This document shows positions 1 through 12,144 of a stretch of DNA of 64,000 nucleotides, one piece after another. A model generated the notes under the pieces. It ran no database searches and had not been told where the DNA came from. It was given only the letters and a program-made list of their open reading frames with translations. The translations under genes and the position numbers were made by a program. The stretch's first letter is position 1. Each line of letters begins with the position of its first letter. The DNA is from Numida meleagris (lineage: Eukaryota; Chordata; Aves; Galliformes; Numididae), in the NCBI RefSeq assembly GCF_002078875.1, contig NC_034410.1, positions 104,494,353 to 104,558,352 of the forward strand, written 5' to 3'.

Positions 1-816
1 CAAACCTCAGAGAGGAAGTTATTGGCAATTTTCCTATTAATAACAGTAAACATAGGAACAGATCTCAGAGCAATAGACTATTTCCCAGAGTAAAATATCC
101 TAATAAATATCTGATATGTCCATTTCAATGCCATGGTAATCTGAAGATAGGAATTACTGACCATCCATTTATGTGAGGTATTGAGTTCCCCCAGCTGCCT
201 TTCAAGTCAGTAGCAGCCAACTGGTAACTGTCTCTCTACCTGAAATCCAGCTGATGCTCAAACCCAAGTAATGGTGCTGGACACTGAGGTTGGCCCTTTT
301 CAAGTACAATATCCTGTGTCATGCATATAAGGGGCCTGCAGCATGGAGGCCACCATTTATTTTAAATTAAGTTATTGGAGGGCATCTGTCAGTAAAGAGC
401 AGTAGTTTTATTGATGTTCATGGACAAAAGTTGGTTCTGCTTCCTTTTGAATGATGTATGAGGGAAATGCAATCTGCTATTTTAAAAGTTTCCCTGTTCT
501 TTATACAGTATCTAAAGTTCTCTGTCAGAATTCTTGTGAGAGTTCAACTCATTGAATAGTTCTGATGAGTTGAATTCTACGTCCTTCAGATGTGTGTTGA
601 TAGTGTTGTTGTGTTTGTGAGGGGATATGCTTTTAACATATATTGGATTTCAAGAACACTTCTTCAGCTCTATTAAGTAAGCAAAGGTAGGGGCATTAGA
701 AAATTGTGCAGTGCATCTGGCAGCACTCTCTTACCTGTGACATTACAGTAAAAATACTTGCTAGTGCATGGCAGCATAACCAAGTATTGTATTTTGTTTG
801 TTTGTTTGTTTTCCAG
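1..816 (+). other. DSG2: DSG2 intron (3' part)
   Basis: Non-coding sequence before the first DSG2 exon in the window. It ends in a T-rich tract with TTTG repeats and the acceptor TTCCAG at 811-816. I see no exon, repeat family or RNA gene in it. The next coding exon enters in phase 1, so the preceding exon must end with one base of a glycine codon. Confidence 0.8.
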
Positions 817-977
817 GTACAATTGTAATGAGGTTAAATGCAACAGATGCAGATGAACCAGGCAACCTGAATTCCAAAATTGCTTTCAAGATCATTTCCC
901 AAAGTCCTAGTTCTGCGTTCAGGATGAATAAAGATACTGGCGAGGTTCAAGTAGCAACAATAAACCTTGACAGAGAG
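817..977 (+). CDS. DSG2: DSG2 exon: EC2 first part
   Basis: 161-nt exon starting with two bases of a split Gly codon and ending in phase 0 before GTAAAA. It carries the cadherin calcium motif DADEP and the end-of-strand motif LDRE. A long A-run begins right after the donor (979-994). Confidence 0.94.
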
Positions 978-3900
978 GTAAAAAAAAAAAAAAAAGAAAA
1001 GAAACAGTATCAGTTGATAGCATTCTTCTGGTTCCTGTTGTCACTTCTCACCTTCCTTGTCCCACTTGGGTTAAAGGACCATTCCTTGTCTGTCTGATGT
1101 ATGTTTTCCAGAGCTTTTGGGAGGGGATGAGGTAAAGCTCCTTCTTGTCACGACTCAGTTGGTGGCTGCTGTTTCCTGTCCCTTTTGTGCAGCTGGCAGC
1201 AGTTACATGACACGAGGAGTCATTCCTTTGCTGGTGAGCCTGCGGAAAGAACACATAGATCACCACCTGCAAAGCTGCTGGTTGAATCTGAACTTTTGTA
1301 GCCCTGCAAATCAGGACACAAAGGATAAGGAATGGTGCTGCTGTGAAAGCGTTGAAAGCCAGATATTGTCAGCAACTTTCCTTATGCTTGCATGTATTTT
1401 CACTGGCCAGCAGATGGTGATCTTTATATTAGCTCTCTGCAGCTGTGGACACCATCCCTGCATCTAGCTCTGCCTTAATGTGCAGGTACCACTGTGTCCT
1501 ATTCATGAATTTTTCCATTCTCCATTTGAGCACGGTCTAACTCTCTGGGAGGAAAATGCGAAACTCCCAAACCCTTTTCTAAGGCTTAGCTCTACTCCAG
1601 AAGAAAGAACTGTGTATAAGATTTAATAGTAGAGAGAAGATGAGTTTTAATTGGTCACTGCTTGCTTGAGTGATTTTGCCAAAATAAGGCGCAGATAATG
1701 CAGCAAGGCAACAAAAATTTAGACTAATTTAAGCACTTCTTTCTTTTTTTTAATTATGACAGACACAAAGTAGCTATTCATTGGTGGTGGAAGGGAAAGA
1801 CCGTGGTGGTGCAGCAGATGGGAATAGTGCAACATGCTCTTTAGAAATCAAGATTTTGGATGTCAATGACAACGTGCCTGTGCTTGAAAGTCATGCAGTA
1901 AGTACATTTACTGTGATATTTGGTGTGTTTGTACGCCTGCAGGTATCTCACTGCTGTAGGAAACCTTATGCAGACTTTCTTGTACTGATGAAATGGGGTA
2001 AATCAGGACACCTTTGTAAATTTAAATCTTTTTATCTTTGCAGTTTGAAGGAAGCGTTGAAGAAAACAAAGCAAATGTGGAAATTATGCGAATAAAAGTA
2101 TTTGACAAAGATGAAGAGTTTTCTGATAATTGGTTGGCAAACTTTTCATTTGTTTCTGGTAATGAAGGAGGCTATTTTCGTATAGTAACAGATACTAGGA
2201 CAAATGAAGGAATTTTGACTCTTGTGAAGGTTAGTATATTCTTTGGAATCTTTAAACATTAGAGTAATTGATTCCCTTTAGTAGAGATTGACATACAAAT
2301 TATTTGTAGTCGGTAAATAAACTACAAATGTACGTGGTGGATACTCTTCTGCTATATTTTCTGGTGGTGTATTCAGTAACTCTGTACACAATAATAATTT
2401 TGTCCGCCACATTCTGTGTGGTGGCAGTATGTATCCAGTGGAACAGAAATCCCCAGATCTTCCTTGTTGTTGGGCAGCAGTGCCAGTAGCACACATGCGG
2501 TAACCTTTCCCACTTTTTTGCTCTCCTTGCTTGCCTCAGTTTATTTATTTCCCATAGCCACAGATAACTGCAGGCAGCACCTAGTCCATGAGCCATGGCT
2601 ACAGACTATTTATTTTGTGGATTTCCATGGAGCCCTTTCACTCCTCTTTAGTGACAGCAGATGAAGATGCATAGTACGCTAAGTTTTATTTTTAATTCTG
2701 GTCTGGTTTCCTTATCTGACACCTGAAAATTATTAGAAATAAAATAATAATAGTTTATACATATATATGTGTGCATGTGTGTATAAGCATAACTAAGTAA
2801 CCAAATATAAAAAAAAAAAGAAAAATTGGAAGAGCAGAGTAATTTTGTTTCACTGAAGGCAAATACAAAATATATGTTTAGGACTTGTTGCGCATACCTT
2901 AAAGTAGTTTAATATTGTAAAGTCATAACTATGGTGCCATTCATGAAAAACAAGGAGTTATCTTCTTTATGTACTCTTGAAGAAGTGTTTTGAATTGAGA
3001 GTAACATGCTGAACAACAGTTCTTTCCACTGTAGCATCCTCCACCAGCATTATTTAAATATTAAACGTCTGGATGTTGTCTCGATATCAAATACCATTAA
3101 ATTCTGAGGGATTTCTTGTTGTTGTTTTTTTGATTGCTCCAGGCGCTGAATTATGAAGAAATGCAAAGCCTAAATCTGGGCATCGTTGTTACAAACAAAG
3201 CAGAATTCCACAAGTCCATTAAGAGCAGTTATAAAGCACAAACAATTCCAATCAAAATTCATGTGATTGATGTGCGGGAGGGCCCTGTATTCCCCGGTGG
3301 CACAAAAATTATTGAAGCAAGTGAGAGCGTGCGAGTACACCAGGTCATTGGGCAGTATCAAGCCATTGATGAAGACACTGGAAAAGCAGCGGTGCGCATT
3401 AGGTAAGAATCTTTTTGTAACCCCCATAACCGAGTATGTCAGAAACTACATCATAGTGTAAAAACGTGTGTGTTGACCTGAAATAATTTCAAAGGCAACC
3501 TGTTCTCTCCTACGCATAATTCACTACTAAAAGAACACCGTTACTATCAATATTCTATTATGCAGAAAATGACTGACTTGAAAATCCTATTTATTTTCTC
3601 ATAAATGATGAGTGCTTGTGCTGAAATTGTCTGTACTTAAATGCAGAAACATCAGGAAGGAGCATACAGAAACACGCAGAAATTGGACAAAAAGGATGTT
3701 AGGGTAGATAAGCCTGCATATGCATTCATGTGGCTTTTTTTAGCTTTTGAATTGTAGCTCATCAGCTAAAACATTGTTTGCCTACCACTGTGGTGGCATT
3801 TAGAAGTGGTGTGAACTGACAGAGGTACAAACCTAATCCTGGGTCCCTTTCTCCATGCCTGTAGTGCAGCCTTTCCAGGGGGCTACTGCTCACTCATGGC

Positions 3901-6900
3901 TGGGAGCAGGGTCAGGGGAAGGGGAGCCTTGTGGCCAGCAGCACACTGCCTCTCGAGTGGAACAAGCATTCTTGTTTCACTCAGTAACACTGCCACATCT
4001 ATGTCCTGGCTGCCTTGAGGAGGAAAAGCAGTTTTGAACATCCAGGGTAGGTTTATAATCTAAGGTTAATAGTTGAAAGCAATTACAGTGGCAGGAGCAT
4101 CAGACTCCAGCCTAGTGTTTGGTCACTGCACTAACGAAGAGTAGGTGTAGTGTGAAGCTGCTTTTTCTTCTGGTCGTTGTTTTGATCTTTATAAATGTGT
4201 GATATTTTTATTTTTTTTAAATCTGATTTTAATCAGATACATCAAAGGAAGAGACCCAGCAAACTGGATCACAATAAATTCAAATACAGCTGAAATCCAA
4301 CTTGCCAAAAACCTCGACTACGAATCAGCTTATGTAGTAAATGGCACCTACACTTTTACCATATTGGGTGTAACTACTGGTAAGTTTAGAGAATTCTGTT
4401 TTTGCACTACCGGATCAGATGCTTTTGTTAATTTCCTGGTTTTTTTAGGACTTAGTTTGTATTTCTGTAGGTACAGTTGGTTTAACTGTCTTCATCTGGT
4501 CCCTATCTTCAACTGCCTGAAAGTTAGGTGCCCAGAACAGTTTCCCATAGGCTCTGTATTTGGAGGAGAGACAAAGGCAACTCTATGAAATGAGACAAAC
4601 CTTGCACTGGGTTCCCAGGATGCCTGTTTCTCTTTGACTGTATGTAGATGAACTTTTAAAACAAGTTTTGTGAAGACCTGGCTCAATAGGAAAATCCCTT
4701 GTCAGGGTGGAAATTGTCAGGATCTCACTACAATAATCAGCAGATCTTGAAGTCCTAAATTTTCTGGAAAGCTAAGTTGGAAAGAGTCTCTGAACTTCTT
4801 GTGTATCTAGGTAGAATTCTTTATAACCTGCTTGTTACTGTGTAACTATGCACAAGAAATACATTTTTTACATTAAGGTGGTAAAACAACTTGCCTTCAG
4901 AAGAGCTTTGTCAACATGCATTACGAATGAAACATTGCTCCCATAAACTTATTTCAGAAGTGTTTGTGTTTTGGAAAACATTAAGTTTTTTATTTTAAGA
5001 CAAAATTTCTGTACTTGTCAAATATTGATACAGTTTTTCATATTTTGTAATTTTAGATCTTCCCACAAAAACAGTCACTGGCACCGTCGTTATTCAAGTT
5101 AAAGATGAGAATGATAACTGCCCAATTATTGAGAACCCTATACGGACTGTGTGTTCAGATGCAAGGTTCGTTGATGTTACAGCTAGTGATATGGATGGTC
5201 ACCCAAACAGTGCTCCCTTCAGCTTTTCTGTCATTGATGAGCCAGAAGGGACAGCAAACAAGTGGAGAATCACATCCCAAAATGGTAAGAACTTTCAGTT
5301 CTTTGGAGTTCTACAGGAGTGTTGTACTTTGCTAATTCCAATAAAACTGACAGCTTGACTGATCCAGACAAAAAAAAAAAAGAACGCATACATGAAATCA
5401 CATGTGAGGACATGTTGATTGTGTTCTGATCCCTTCTCTCTAACAGCTATAAAAATAGTCATGTTCTGGGGCCTGTTGCCTTCCCTCAACTGGGCCATTT
5501 TAATCTAGCTTGATGAGCCAGCCATATGTAGATCATAAATGATTTTAATGGATATTTCAAAACTAGATTCGGATTTTCTTCTTACATTCCCATTTATATA
5601 AACCTGGGAAACACTTGAAGGAAATGCTTCAGGTAGATTGAAGGCACCAGAAAATATTTTTTCTTCTCAGATTGAGTCTTGTCATCCGTAATCCTACAAC
5701 GTAACACTGCAAAGCAATCATCATAGTCCTAATCACAGTTTAGGACTGAAAAGGAATCTTACCTTTCCTCACCCTGCTTGTAGCCAGACGAGCAGCAATT
5801 ATAGAGATCACAGCTTTTCAAAATAGGATGGTATTCACCTTCCTCATTTGGGATCTTATGGGCACCTCTTGCCCAGTCCTGTCCTAGACATGGCATGGCC
5901 ACATAGCTTTCCAGTGGCTTACAGCAAATTAATCTCCTAAAGACAGAAATTGATTCTTGTGAATTCAGCCTTTAGCTGACCAGATGAAGTGAAGGTTAGA
6001 GCACTGTAAGCATTCAGGCTCTCTTATGTGATGGTCTCTGCTGGTGCAAAGCTCTTCTGTGATTATCTGAGACTTCAAGAGAGCACAGCTGATTTGTTAC
6101 CAGCATAAATTACCTGATTAAGAAAAAAAGCACATGTGCTGCAGCAGGTATGAATTTAAGTTAGTTGCATTGACTGGTCCTAACTGGAGGGAGTTTGTTG
6201 GGAGTTTGAGCAGGTTTACAGGAGTTCACTTTTTGTTCACTCGTTTCTTGTTTGTTTGTTTTTTTCCCTTTTTCTTTAACCCCACCTTTCTACCTTAGCC
6301 ACCAGTGTACGGTTGGTTCCCCAGGAGCTGAAGGCAGGCAGTGCTGAAGTTCCTCTGTTAATACGGGATTTCCAAGGGTTCAGCTGTGCTCAGCCACAGT
6401 CCCTGCAATTGTCTGTTTGTACGTGTACTGCTGACGGTGGATGCAAAGATAGAGTTACTGGTGGCGGGACAGCGGGTCTGGGACCAGCGGCGGTTGCACT
6501 AATCATCTTGGCGTTCTTGCTTCTGCTGCGTAAGTAATCGTTTCATGTTATATCAGAAGCACTATGAATACGGTCCACAAAGCGACAGGGAATAAGCTGT
6601 TCTGCTCCCAGGTTTTATCATCTTGATGTACTTTGTGTAAACTCCTAGGCTGTGTGCAGTCATGGCAAATCTCCAGTCAGTTTTGGTAACATCAGCGTTA
6701 TACGTTCAGAAGCTATGCATTTTGAAATTAATATGTACAACTTGTAATATTAGTTTATGATGCTATAAATAATAGGTGGTGAAGCACCAAGGAATCCTTT
6801 TAGCATGTCCCACGCTTCCCTGTGTGAGCCCTAGCTCTTCCCACTCAAACCACAGCAGTCTCTCAGTGCTCTTTTCCCTAATTACAGACTCAGGTCTCAT

Positions 6901-9900
6901 TCCTTAATCCAAGCAGCACATGATGTGAGATATCATCTTGGTAAGACAAGGCAGAAGCTCAAAAAAAAGAAATACTTGCTGTCAGGGTGTGGCCATATAT
7001 ACTAGTGCTGCATTTGAAAGGGCAGTAATTCATTGTTTGTAGTAGTACACTAGCTATGACAAAACAAAGTTAATTCCACAGAAGTATTTTTTCCTCCTGC
7101 AACTGAATTGTTTTGAGCTCCCCGGTTAACGCTGTAAATGTGACCACTCGTGGGAGTGGTCATGTGTGATCCATATGGAGGTGTTAGTAAGGGGACAGGA
7201 GATGGAAATGCTGAGGTTGTACAGTGTACAGTTTTGTGGCTGGTTTTGCTATATGAGATCTTCAGTAGCAGTATAGATAAATACATGCACAATCATCTGC
7301 AGGAGTGACAGGTTCATTGCCAGTTTACTGTATAGAAAGCCACCCCTGCATGTGTTTCCAGGAAATACCTGGAACTTTGGGGGACTTGGCTGTGGTCCTT
7401 ATCTGTTCGCACGATGTTCATGAACTCGTTAAAGATACATTTCTGGCCAGACTTCAGTATTGGCTGTTAACATGCTTTGACCCTAATCATCCCATCACTA
7501 ATGACAAACTTCTGTTTCCCTGCAGTTATTCCACTATTACTGCTGTTGTGTCCGTGTGGCTTGGGAGCGAAAAAGGGGTTTGCTGCAATACCGGACTGTA
7601 GCGAAGAGATGTTGCGTAAGTGGAACAGTGAAGGAGCAGCTCCGGAGGAGAAGGCAGGTTTTCCCTAATAGCGTTTTTCTTTGATTTCCATCCAAGTGCT
7701 CAGTTTTGCACTCGTCTCTTTCACATAATGGGCTGATGTTTCAAACCTGCACAGCAGATTTTAGCCACACATGAATATTAATTAAAGTTAACCCTGTCAA
7801 GCTCAGTGAAGGATGCATGGAAGGGAAATACCAACAGCAGCTCTAGAAACACCAACCATAGTGTTAAAATCCCAAAGTAAAGGCAAAGGAATCAAGCACA
7901 TGCTGATAGCATCTGATTAGAAGATAAAGTGTGGGAAAAGCATCTGTGCTATTTGCATCTGCAAGCCTGGAATGTTCACTGCCTGTTTGGGAGTGTACAG
8001 TAAACCAGTGAAAGAACAGGTTATAAAGCTTAACTTCCCATCACCAGTTCAGAATTTCAGGTTGCATTTTAAATCACTTTCTTGTGTGTTTATCTTCTTA
8101 AACAAAGCAATATTAAAATTAATATGATTTTAATATTATTACAAATGTTTTAAAAAGACAGAAAGAACATCAAATATGCAGAGGGAATGCAACAGAGAGA
8201 GCAGTGAATGCTACAGATGTTTCCTTTTGCTTGTTGTCGTACACAACCCAAAAAAAGGGTATGATGCTAGCCTGTTTTTGCATGATAATAAGAAGAAAGA
8301 GAAAAAGCTTGGATTCTGGGGCCAATGCTCACACCAAATTCTTGATGAAAGACTGTGAACTTGACAAGGAAGCCAAGAAAAGAAGAAAGGGCCAGGTAGC
8401 ACTGCAGGGGCAGCAAGCAGTACATGCTCCCCCACAGCTGGAAAGCTGAGCACACTGGAGTTTCACAAGTCTTTTTCTTATTTTTTTTTCCCCTCTTTCA
8501 TTCTCAGCCCTTTGAGTTTTAAGAACAAAGACCTATAGAAACACTTCTGTGATCCTTCTTGGGAACACAGTCATGGAAGCTACACCCTCTTCCACGAAGC
8601 TCTTTACTCTGCAGCAACATGATTAAGTACAAATTCGAACATGTCCTAAGTCAGCACCCTCCCAGGTCCCACCCAGCCCAGCTGCTGGTTTGGTGAGCTC
8701 CATGTGCTAGACAGCTTTCATGTCACATCCTCATATGTGTTGTTCTTGCAGTTGATGCAAAGTGTTGTGCTACCCACTGCACTGGGGAACTTGAAAGGAG
8801 CAGCTGGCGGAGCAGCAGCAGTAACAGCAGCAGCAGCAGCAGCAGGAATGAGTGCAGAGGAAGCTGCTGCAGCAGGAAGCAGTTCTGCCTCTAACGTAAG
8901 AGGGCAGAGCATCACGATTACCAGGGAAGGATGGGAAGAGCAAAGACATCTCCTTTCTGGTGCTGATTACCATTCCAGAGCCATGGCAACTGTAGAGGCT
9001 GAGGGCATGGTAGCTGGAGAAGGCAACATGGCGGTGACTGGAAAAGGTGTGGCGATGGGATCTGCAGGAGCCATGAATGAAGAATTTTTGAGAGAATACT
9101 TCACTGACGTAAGCATATGACCTGAGAATAACAGTATATTGAGATTTATGCTTAGCATTGTGGAATGCTTTTTATGTTATTACAAACACGAATAGATTGT
9201 CTATATGTAAACAATCCCAATAACGGTCAGTGGTGTGTGCAAGTGGGTGGGTTGTTACGGACTTTTGAGTTAGGCTCGCGTGTGGGATGTAGACCTTGAC
9301 AATGCTAAGTTTTGTAGCATCTTTGGGTTTTCACAAGATCCCCAGTGACCAGAACCTTCTCAGCGTTTGGGATCCAGAATATTTGTCAGTGACCAAGGAG
9401 CCTGATCCAGGAAGAAGCCGTGAGGAAGATGACGTGATATAAACGTTGGGGACTTGAGCATATTAACTGTGTAGGGAGGCACTGATGACTCTTGATGAGT
9501 CACGGCTACAAACCTTTCACAGAGCAAGTTTTTGAAAGATAAGCCATAGATGTCAAATGGTAGAGGGCGGGTCTGCATTTTAAAAATAGCTGATGAAGTG
9601 GTGCTGGATTTGTCTGGTTGTGCAGTAGTTTGGGTGAAAGGCAATTCACCAGAAGCATATCAGGCATATGTTGCAATCCTTTTTCTGAATTATTTTTTTG
9701 TGACCTAACCACTGAACAATAAGATAATCCTATTCATTGCAACTATTCCTCTTTGTATAACACCCATTATTAGTTCTTAGGCTGGTGAGCTACTTACAGG
9801 GAAAGGCTCCACTTCTATCTAGCAGGGAGTGTAGAGATCGTCCTTCACCTCTACAAATTAAACATCTTCAATCTCTACAGCTGGCTGACGATGGGGCTGG

Positions 9901-12144
9901 GCAGGGGAGTAGCTGTGCAGGTTTGAGTCACCTCAGGCTAGGGATGGATTTCTGCATCTCCTTTGTGTTCCAAATACTGATCTAGGTGAACAGACACAAC
10001 AGTAGCAATTCTGCTTTCCTTCTGCTCTTTTTGCTTCTGAATGTTAGGACATTCTGAGCATAGCTGCCTGCGAAGTCTTGCAGGAGGTGCTTAGTAAATG
10101 TTATACAACTAGAGGCCAGTGAGTTAGTTAAGATTATAGTCATTTGGGTGGCTAAAGTACCTCAGATACAGAATTAAAAATGAAAGAGAAAAGGGTAAAT
10201 AGCAAACTGGACAAATATCTGAACCAATTAGTTCCAGGTGTGCGCTGATTTCTGTAGAAGCATCTTAGATCATGTGTCTGCTCCCAGGATCAAATGCAGA
10301 TAAACATACATAATCAGTTTGGATCTGGATATATACCACATTTACACAGATGCCTGAGCTAATATGCACTACAGAACTTCAAATGTGGCAGAAGTGGTTC
10401 TGAGCATGGGCCAGCAACCGTATTAGTAAAGCTGGTTCAGCAGGCCCAGAGGATTTGGCCACCTTCACTCCTGCAACTGGAGCCACTGCAAGAACATACA
10501 AAGATTTGTGCCAGCATCAGCAGCAACCCAGCTGCAGATGCTGCCTTCAGACTGAGCTCGCCCTGGAAATGATACAGTCAGAACTTGTGAATTCTCCTTG
10601 TTCCAAAGTGATCTGGGTAGAGGCAGTGTGTATGCTGGAGTATGTTCCCATACATACCAAACTGTGTAACTCAGTAATTTGTTTGCTCTTTGGCTCCTTG
10701 GGTGTGATCCTGCAGGCTACAGAAGTGAAAGGAGCCATGGCAGGTGATGACATGTCAGCCTGTTCTCATGAAATGTGCTCTTAAATGTTAGGATACTCTC
10801 AGGCATGGCACTAGCACTCTCCTACAAAGACCTAGTTACAGGTGAGATTCATTCACTGAACCAAAGTGCGAGTAAACTCTCTGTGAGGAAGGAGCAGTAT
10901 CATAAATGGTTATCTGGGAGGAATAGCAACAGATGGTGATATACCTGAGGCTTTCCATTTAATTCCAAAGTACTGTTTTTCTTCTCATCACTGTCCAGCT
11001 CAGACTAACTTCAAAAAAGCAAAAAGCAGTTCTAGGCACTGCTCTGGGTTGGGTGACAGCTGCTGTTATTATAATCCCCTTGACCAAGCATTCCTGATTT
11101 TTTTTTTTTTTTTTCAAGGTTACTGTGTCTAGAAGTGCTGTTAATGAACTTTTGCTTGCTTTTGCTTCCCATCTTTAGAAAGCTGTGTCTTTTGCGGAAG
11201 AAGATAACGCCCAAGCTGCAAGGGACTGTCTCCTGGTTTACTCTCAGGGGGAGTCAGGCTCCCCCCACGGCTCCATCGGCTGCTGCAGCTTTATTGAGGG
11301 TGACCTCGACGACCGCTTTCTTGATGATTTAGGAGACAAATTTAAGACTCTGGCAGAAATATGCATAGGCAGACGCATCGACATGAAAGACACTAGCTCC
11401 AAGAATGAATCCAGTTTTGGTGTTAATGAGCAAAAGGCTTTCAGCTCCAAACAAGCCTCTGCCTCAAGTGGCTACTTCTCACCCACCCCATCAGCGCAGG
11501 CAGGAGGTGGTGTGGGATCGGAGGCTGTGTCGCAGGAGGTGATCTTGGAGACAACCTCCTCATCGCAATCTGGGCAGCATGGTGCCCGGACCCTAGCCAC
11601 ACCCTTCACGGAGACCAATGTCACCGTGACGGAAACGTCCTATTCTGCAGGGGGCCCTGGCCACTCAGCTGCCAACTTTTTAGATCCCCAGTTTAAGGAG
11701 AACATAGTGGTGACAGAGAGGGTGCTGGCCCCTGCCTCGAGCTTGAGGGGAATGGTGGAAGTCCCCAACCTGCCCTCTGGAAGCAACATGGTGGTTACAG
11801 AAAGGATGATGACATCAGAGGGCCCTGGGGTAGGAACCATGGCAGTTCAGGACCTCCCTGACTCAAAGTATGTGGTGGTGAGGGAGCGGGAGAGGGTGCT
11901 CGTGCCCAGCACTGAGCAGGGCTCACTGAGCTTTCCCACCTTGTCTGAGGGGCAGAGCATGGTGGTGAATGAGAATGCCCTCACAGCCTTGGCAGGGCCT
12001 GGTAGAGCCGAGCAGGTGCTGATCACAGACTCCCTGCTGAGCCAGGCAGGCTCTGCCATGGAGGGGGCAACTCCTGCCAGCTCCACGCTGAGCAAGTCCT
12101 CCAGAGTCACCAAGTACAGCACTGTGCAGTACAGCCGCTCCTAG
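817..12144 (+). CDS. DSG2: Desmoglein-2, 3' ten coding exons (partial gene)
   Basis: Desmosomal cadherin that joins neighbouring cells through calcium-dependent extracellular repeats and links to plakoglobin and plakophilin inside. Ten exons join in frame: 817-977, 1763-1897, 2044-2229, 3143-3402, 4237-4379, 5057-5284, 6299-6529, 7526-7653, 8752-9108 and 11179-12144, giving 931 residues. In order they encode the rest of cadherin repeat EC2, EC3, EC4, the extracellular anchor domain, one membrane span, the intracellular anchor, the catenin-binding segment and the desmoglein repeat region. Calcium-site motifs DADEP, LDRE, DVNDN, DEDTG and NDN are visible. DSG2 rather than DSG1/3/4 is chosen from similarity to human DSG2 ([25 protein letters not shown]) and from its position next to TTR. 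The signal peptide, propeptide and EC1 lie upstream of the window. All introns are GT-AG except the one after 7653, which reads as GC-AG. Introns of 0.15-2.1 kb hold no other gene I can see. Confidence 0.96.
1763..1897 (+). CDS. DSG2: DSG2 exon: EC2 end with linker
   Basis: 135 nt, 45 codons, phase 0 on both sides, between a T-rich acceptor ending ACAG and the donor GTAAGT. It encodes the EC2-EC3 linker with the DVNDN calcium-binding motif. Confidence 0.94.
2044..2229 (+). CDS. DSG2: DSG2 exon: EC3 first half
   Basis: 186 nt, 62 codons, phase 0 on both sides, donor GTTAGT. It contains FDKDEE and SDNWLANF, the desmoglein form of the EC3 DxD region, followed by SGNEGGYF, all nearly identical to human DSG2. 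Confidence 0.95.
3143..3402 (+). CDS. DSG2: DSG2 exon: EC3 end and EC4 start
   Basis: 260 nt, entering in phase 0 and ending with two bases of an Arg codon before GTAAGA. It encodes the NYEEM and NKAEFHKSI segments of EC3, then the EC4 calcium motif DEDTG. Confidence 0.94.
4237..4379 (+). CDS. DSG2: DSG2 exon: EC4 middle
   Basis: 143 nt completing the split Arg codon and ending with one base of a Gly/Asp-type codon before GTAAGT. It contains DPANWI, a LDYES motif and the N-glycosylation sequon NGT, matching the NGTY segment of human DSG2 EC4. Confidence 0.93.
5057..5284 (+). CDS. DSG2: DSG2 exon: EC4 end and anchor start
   Basis: 228 nt after TTTTAG. It encodes the NDNCP linker that closes EC4 and the DMDGHPNS and FSFSVIDEP motifs that open the membrane-proximal extracellular anchor domain. 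Ends in phase 1 before GTAAGA. Confidence 0.94.
6299..6529 (+). CDS. DSG2: DSG2 exon: extracellular anchor and membrane span start
   Basis: 231 nt after CCTTAG. It encodes the Cys-rich end of the extracellular anchor domain ([13 protein letters not shown]) and then [18 protein letters not shown], the start of the single membrane helix. The helix is split by an intron after one base of a codon. Confidence 0.94.
7526..7653 (+). CDS. DSG2: DSG2 exon: end of membrane span and intracellular anchor
   Basis: 128 nt after CCTGCAG. It encodes the end of the membrane helix, a CPCG juxtamembrane motif (palmitoylation-type cysteines) and the basic GAKKGF segment, then AAPEEK. The exon must end after the Lys codon for the next exon to stay in frame. 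The donor there is GCAGGT, not GT. Confidence 0.88.
8752..9108 (+). CDS. DSG2: DSG2 exon: intracellular anchor with alanine tract
   Basis: 357 nt, 119 codons, phase 0. It contains a GCA/GCT-rich stretch encoding alanine runs (about 8796-8880), then REGWEEQ and RHLLSG, and ends with [11 protein letters not shown], the conserved lead-in to the catenin-binding segment. Donor GTAAGC. Confidence 0.93.
8796..8880 (+). repeat. GCA trinucleotide repeat coding for polyalanine in DSG2
   Basis: An in-frame run of GCA/GCT codons, with a pure GCAGCA core at about 8826-8845. It encodes alanine blocks in the DSG2 intracellular anchor region where my recollection of human DSG2 has no alanine tract. Confidence 0.85.
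11179..12144 (+). CDS. DSG2: DSG2 last coding exon: catenin-binding and repeat domain
   Basis: 966 nt, 322 codons including the TAG stop. It opens with the plakoglobin-binding intracellular cadherin segment ([19 protein letters not shown]), followed by a Ser/Gly-rich linker. Next come degenerate desmoglein repeat units recognisable by [22 protein letters not shown] and VVRERE. The tail [13 protein letters not shown] matches the human DSG2 C-terminus (TKHSTVQHSYS). Confidence 0.97.
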   Translation, partial: KAVSFAEEDNAQAARDCLLVYSQGESGSPHGSIGCCSFIEGDLDDRFLDDLGDKFKTLAEICIGRRIDMKDTSSKNESSFGVNEQKAFSSKQASASSGYFSPTPSAQAGGGVGSEAVSQEVILETTSSSQSGQHGARTLATPFTETNVTVTETSYSAGGPGHSAANFLDPQFKENIVVTERVLAPASSLRGMVEVPNLPSGSNMVVTERMMTSEGPGVGTMAVQDLPDSKYVVVRERERVLVPSTEQGSLSFPTLSEGQSMVVNENALTALAGPGRAEQVLITDSLLSQAGSAMEGATPASSTLSKSSRVTKYSTVQYSRS

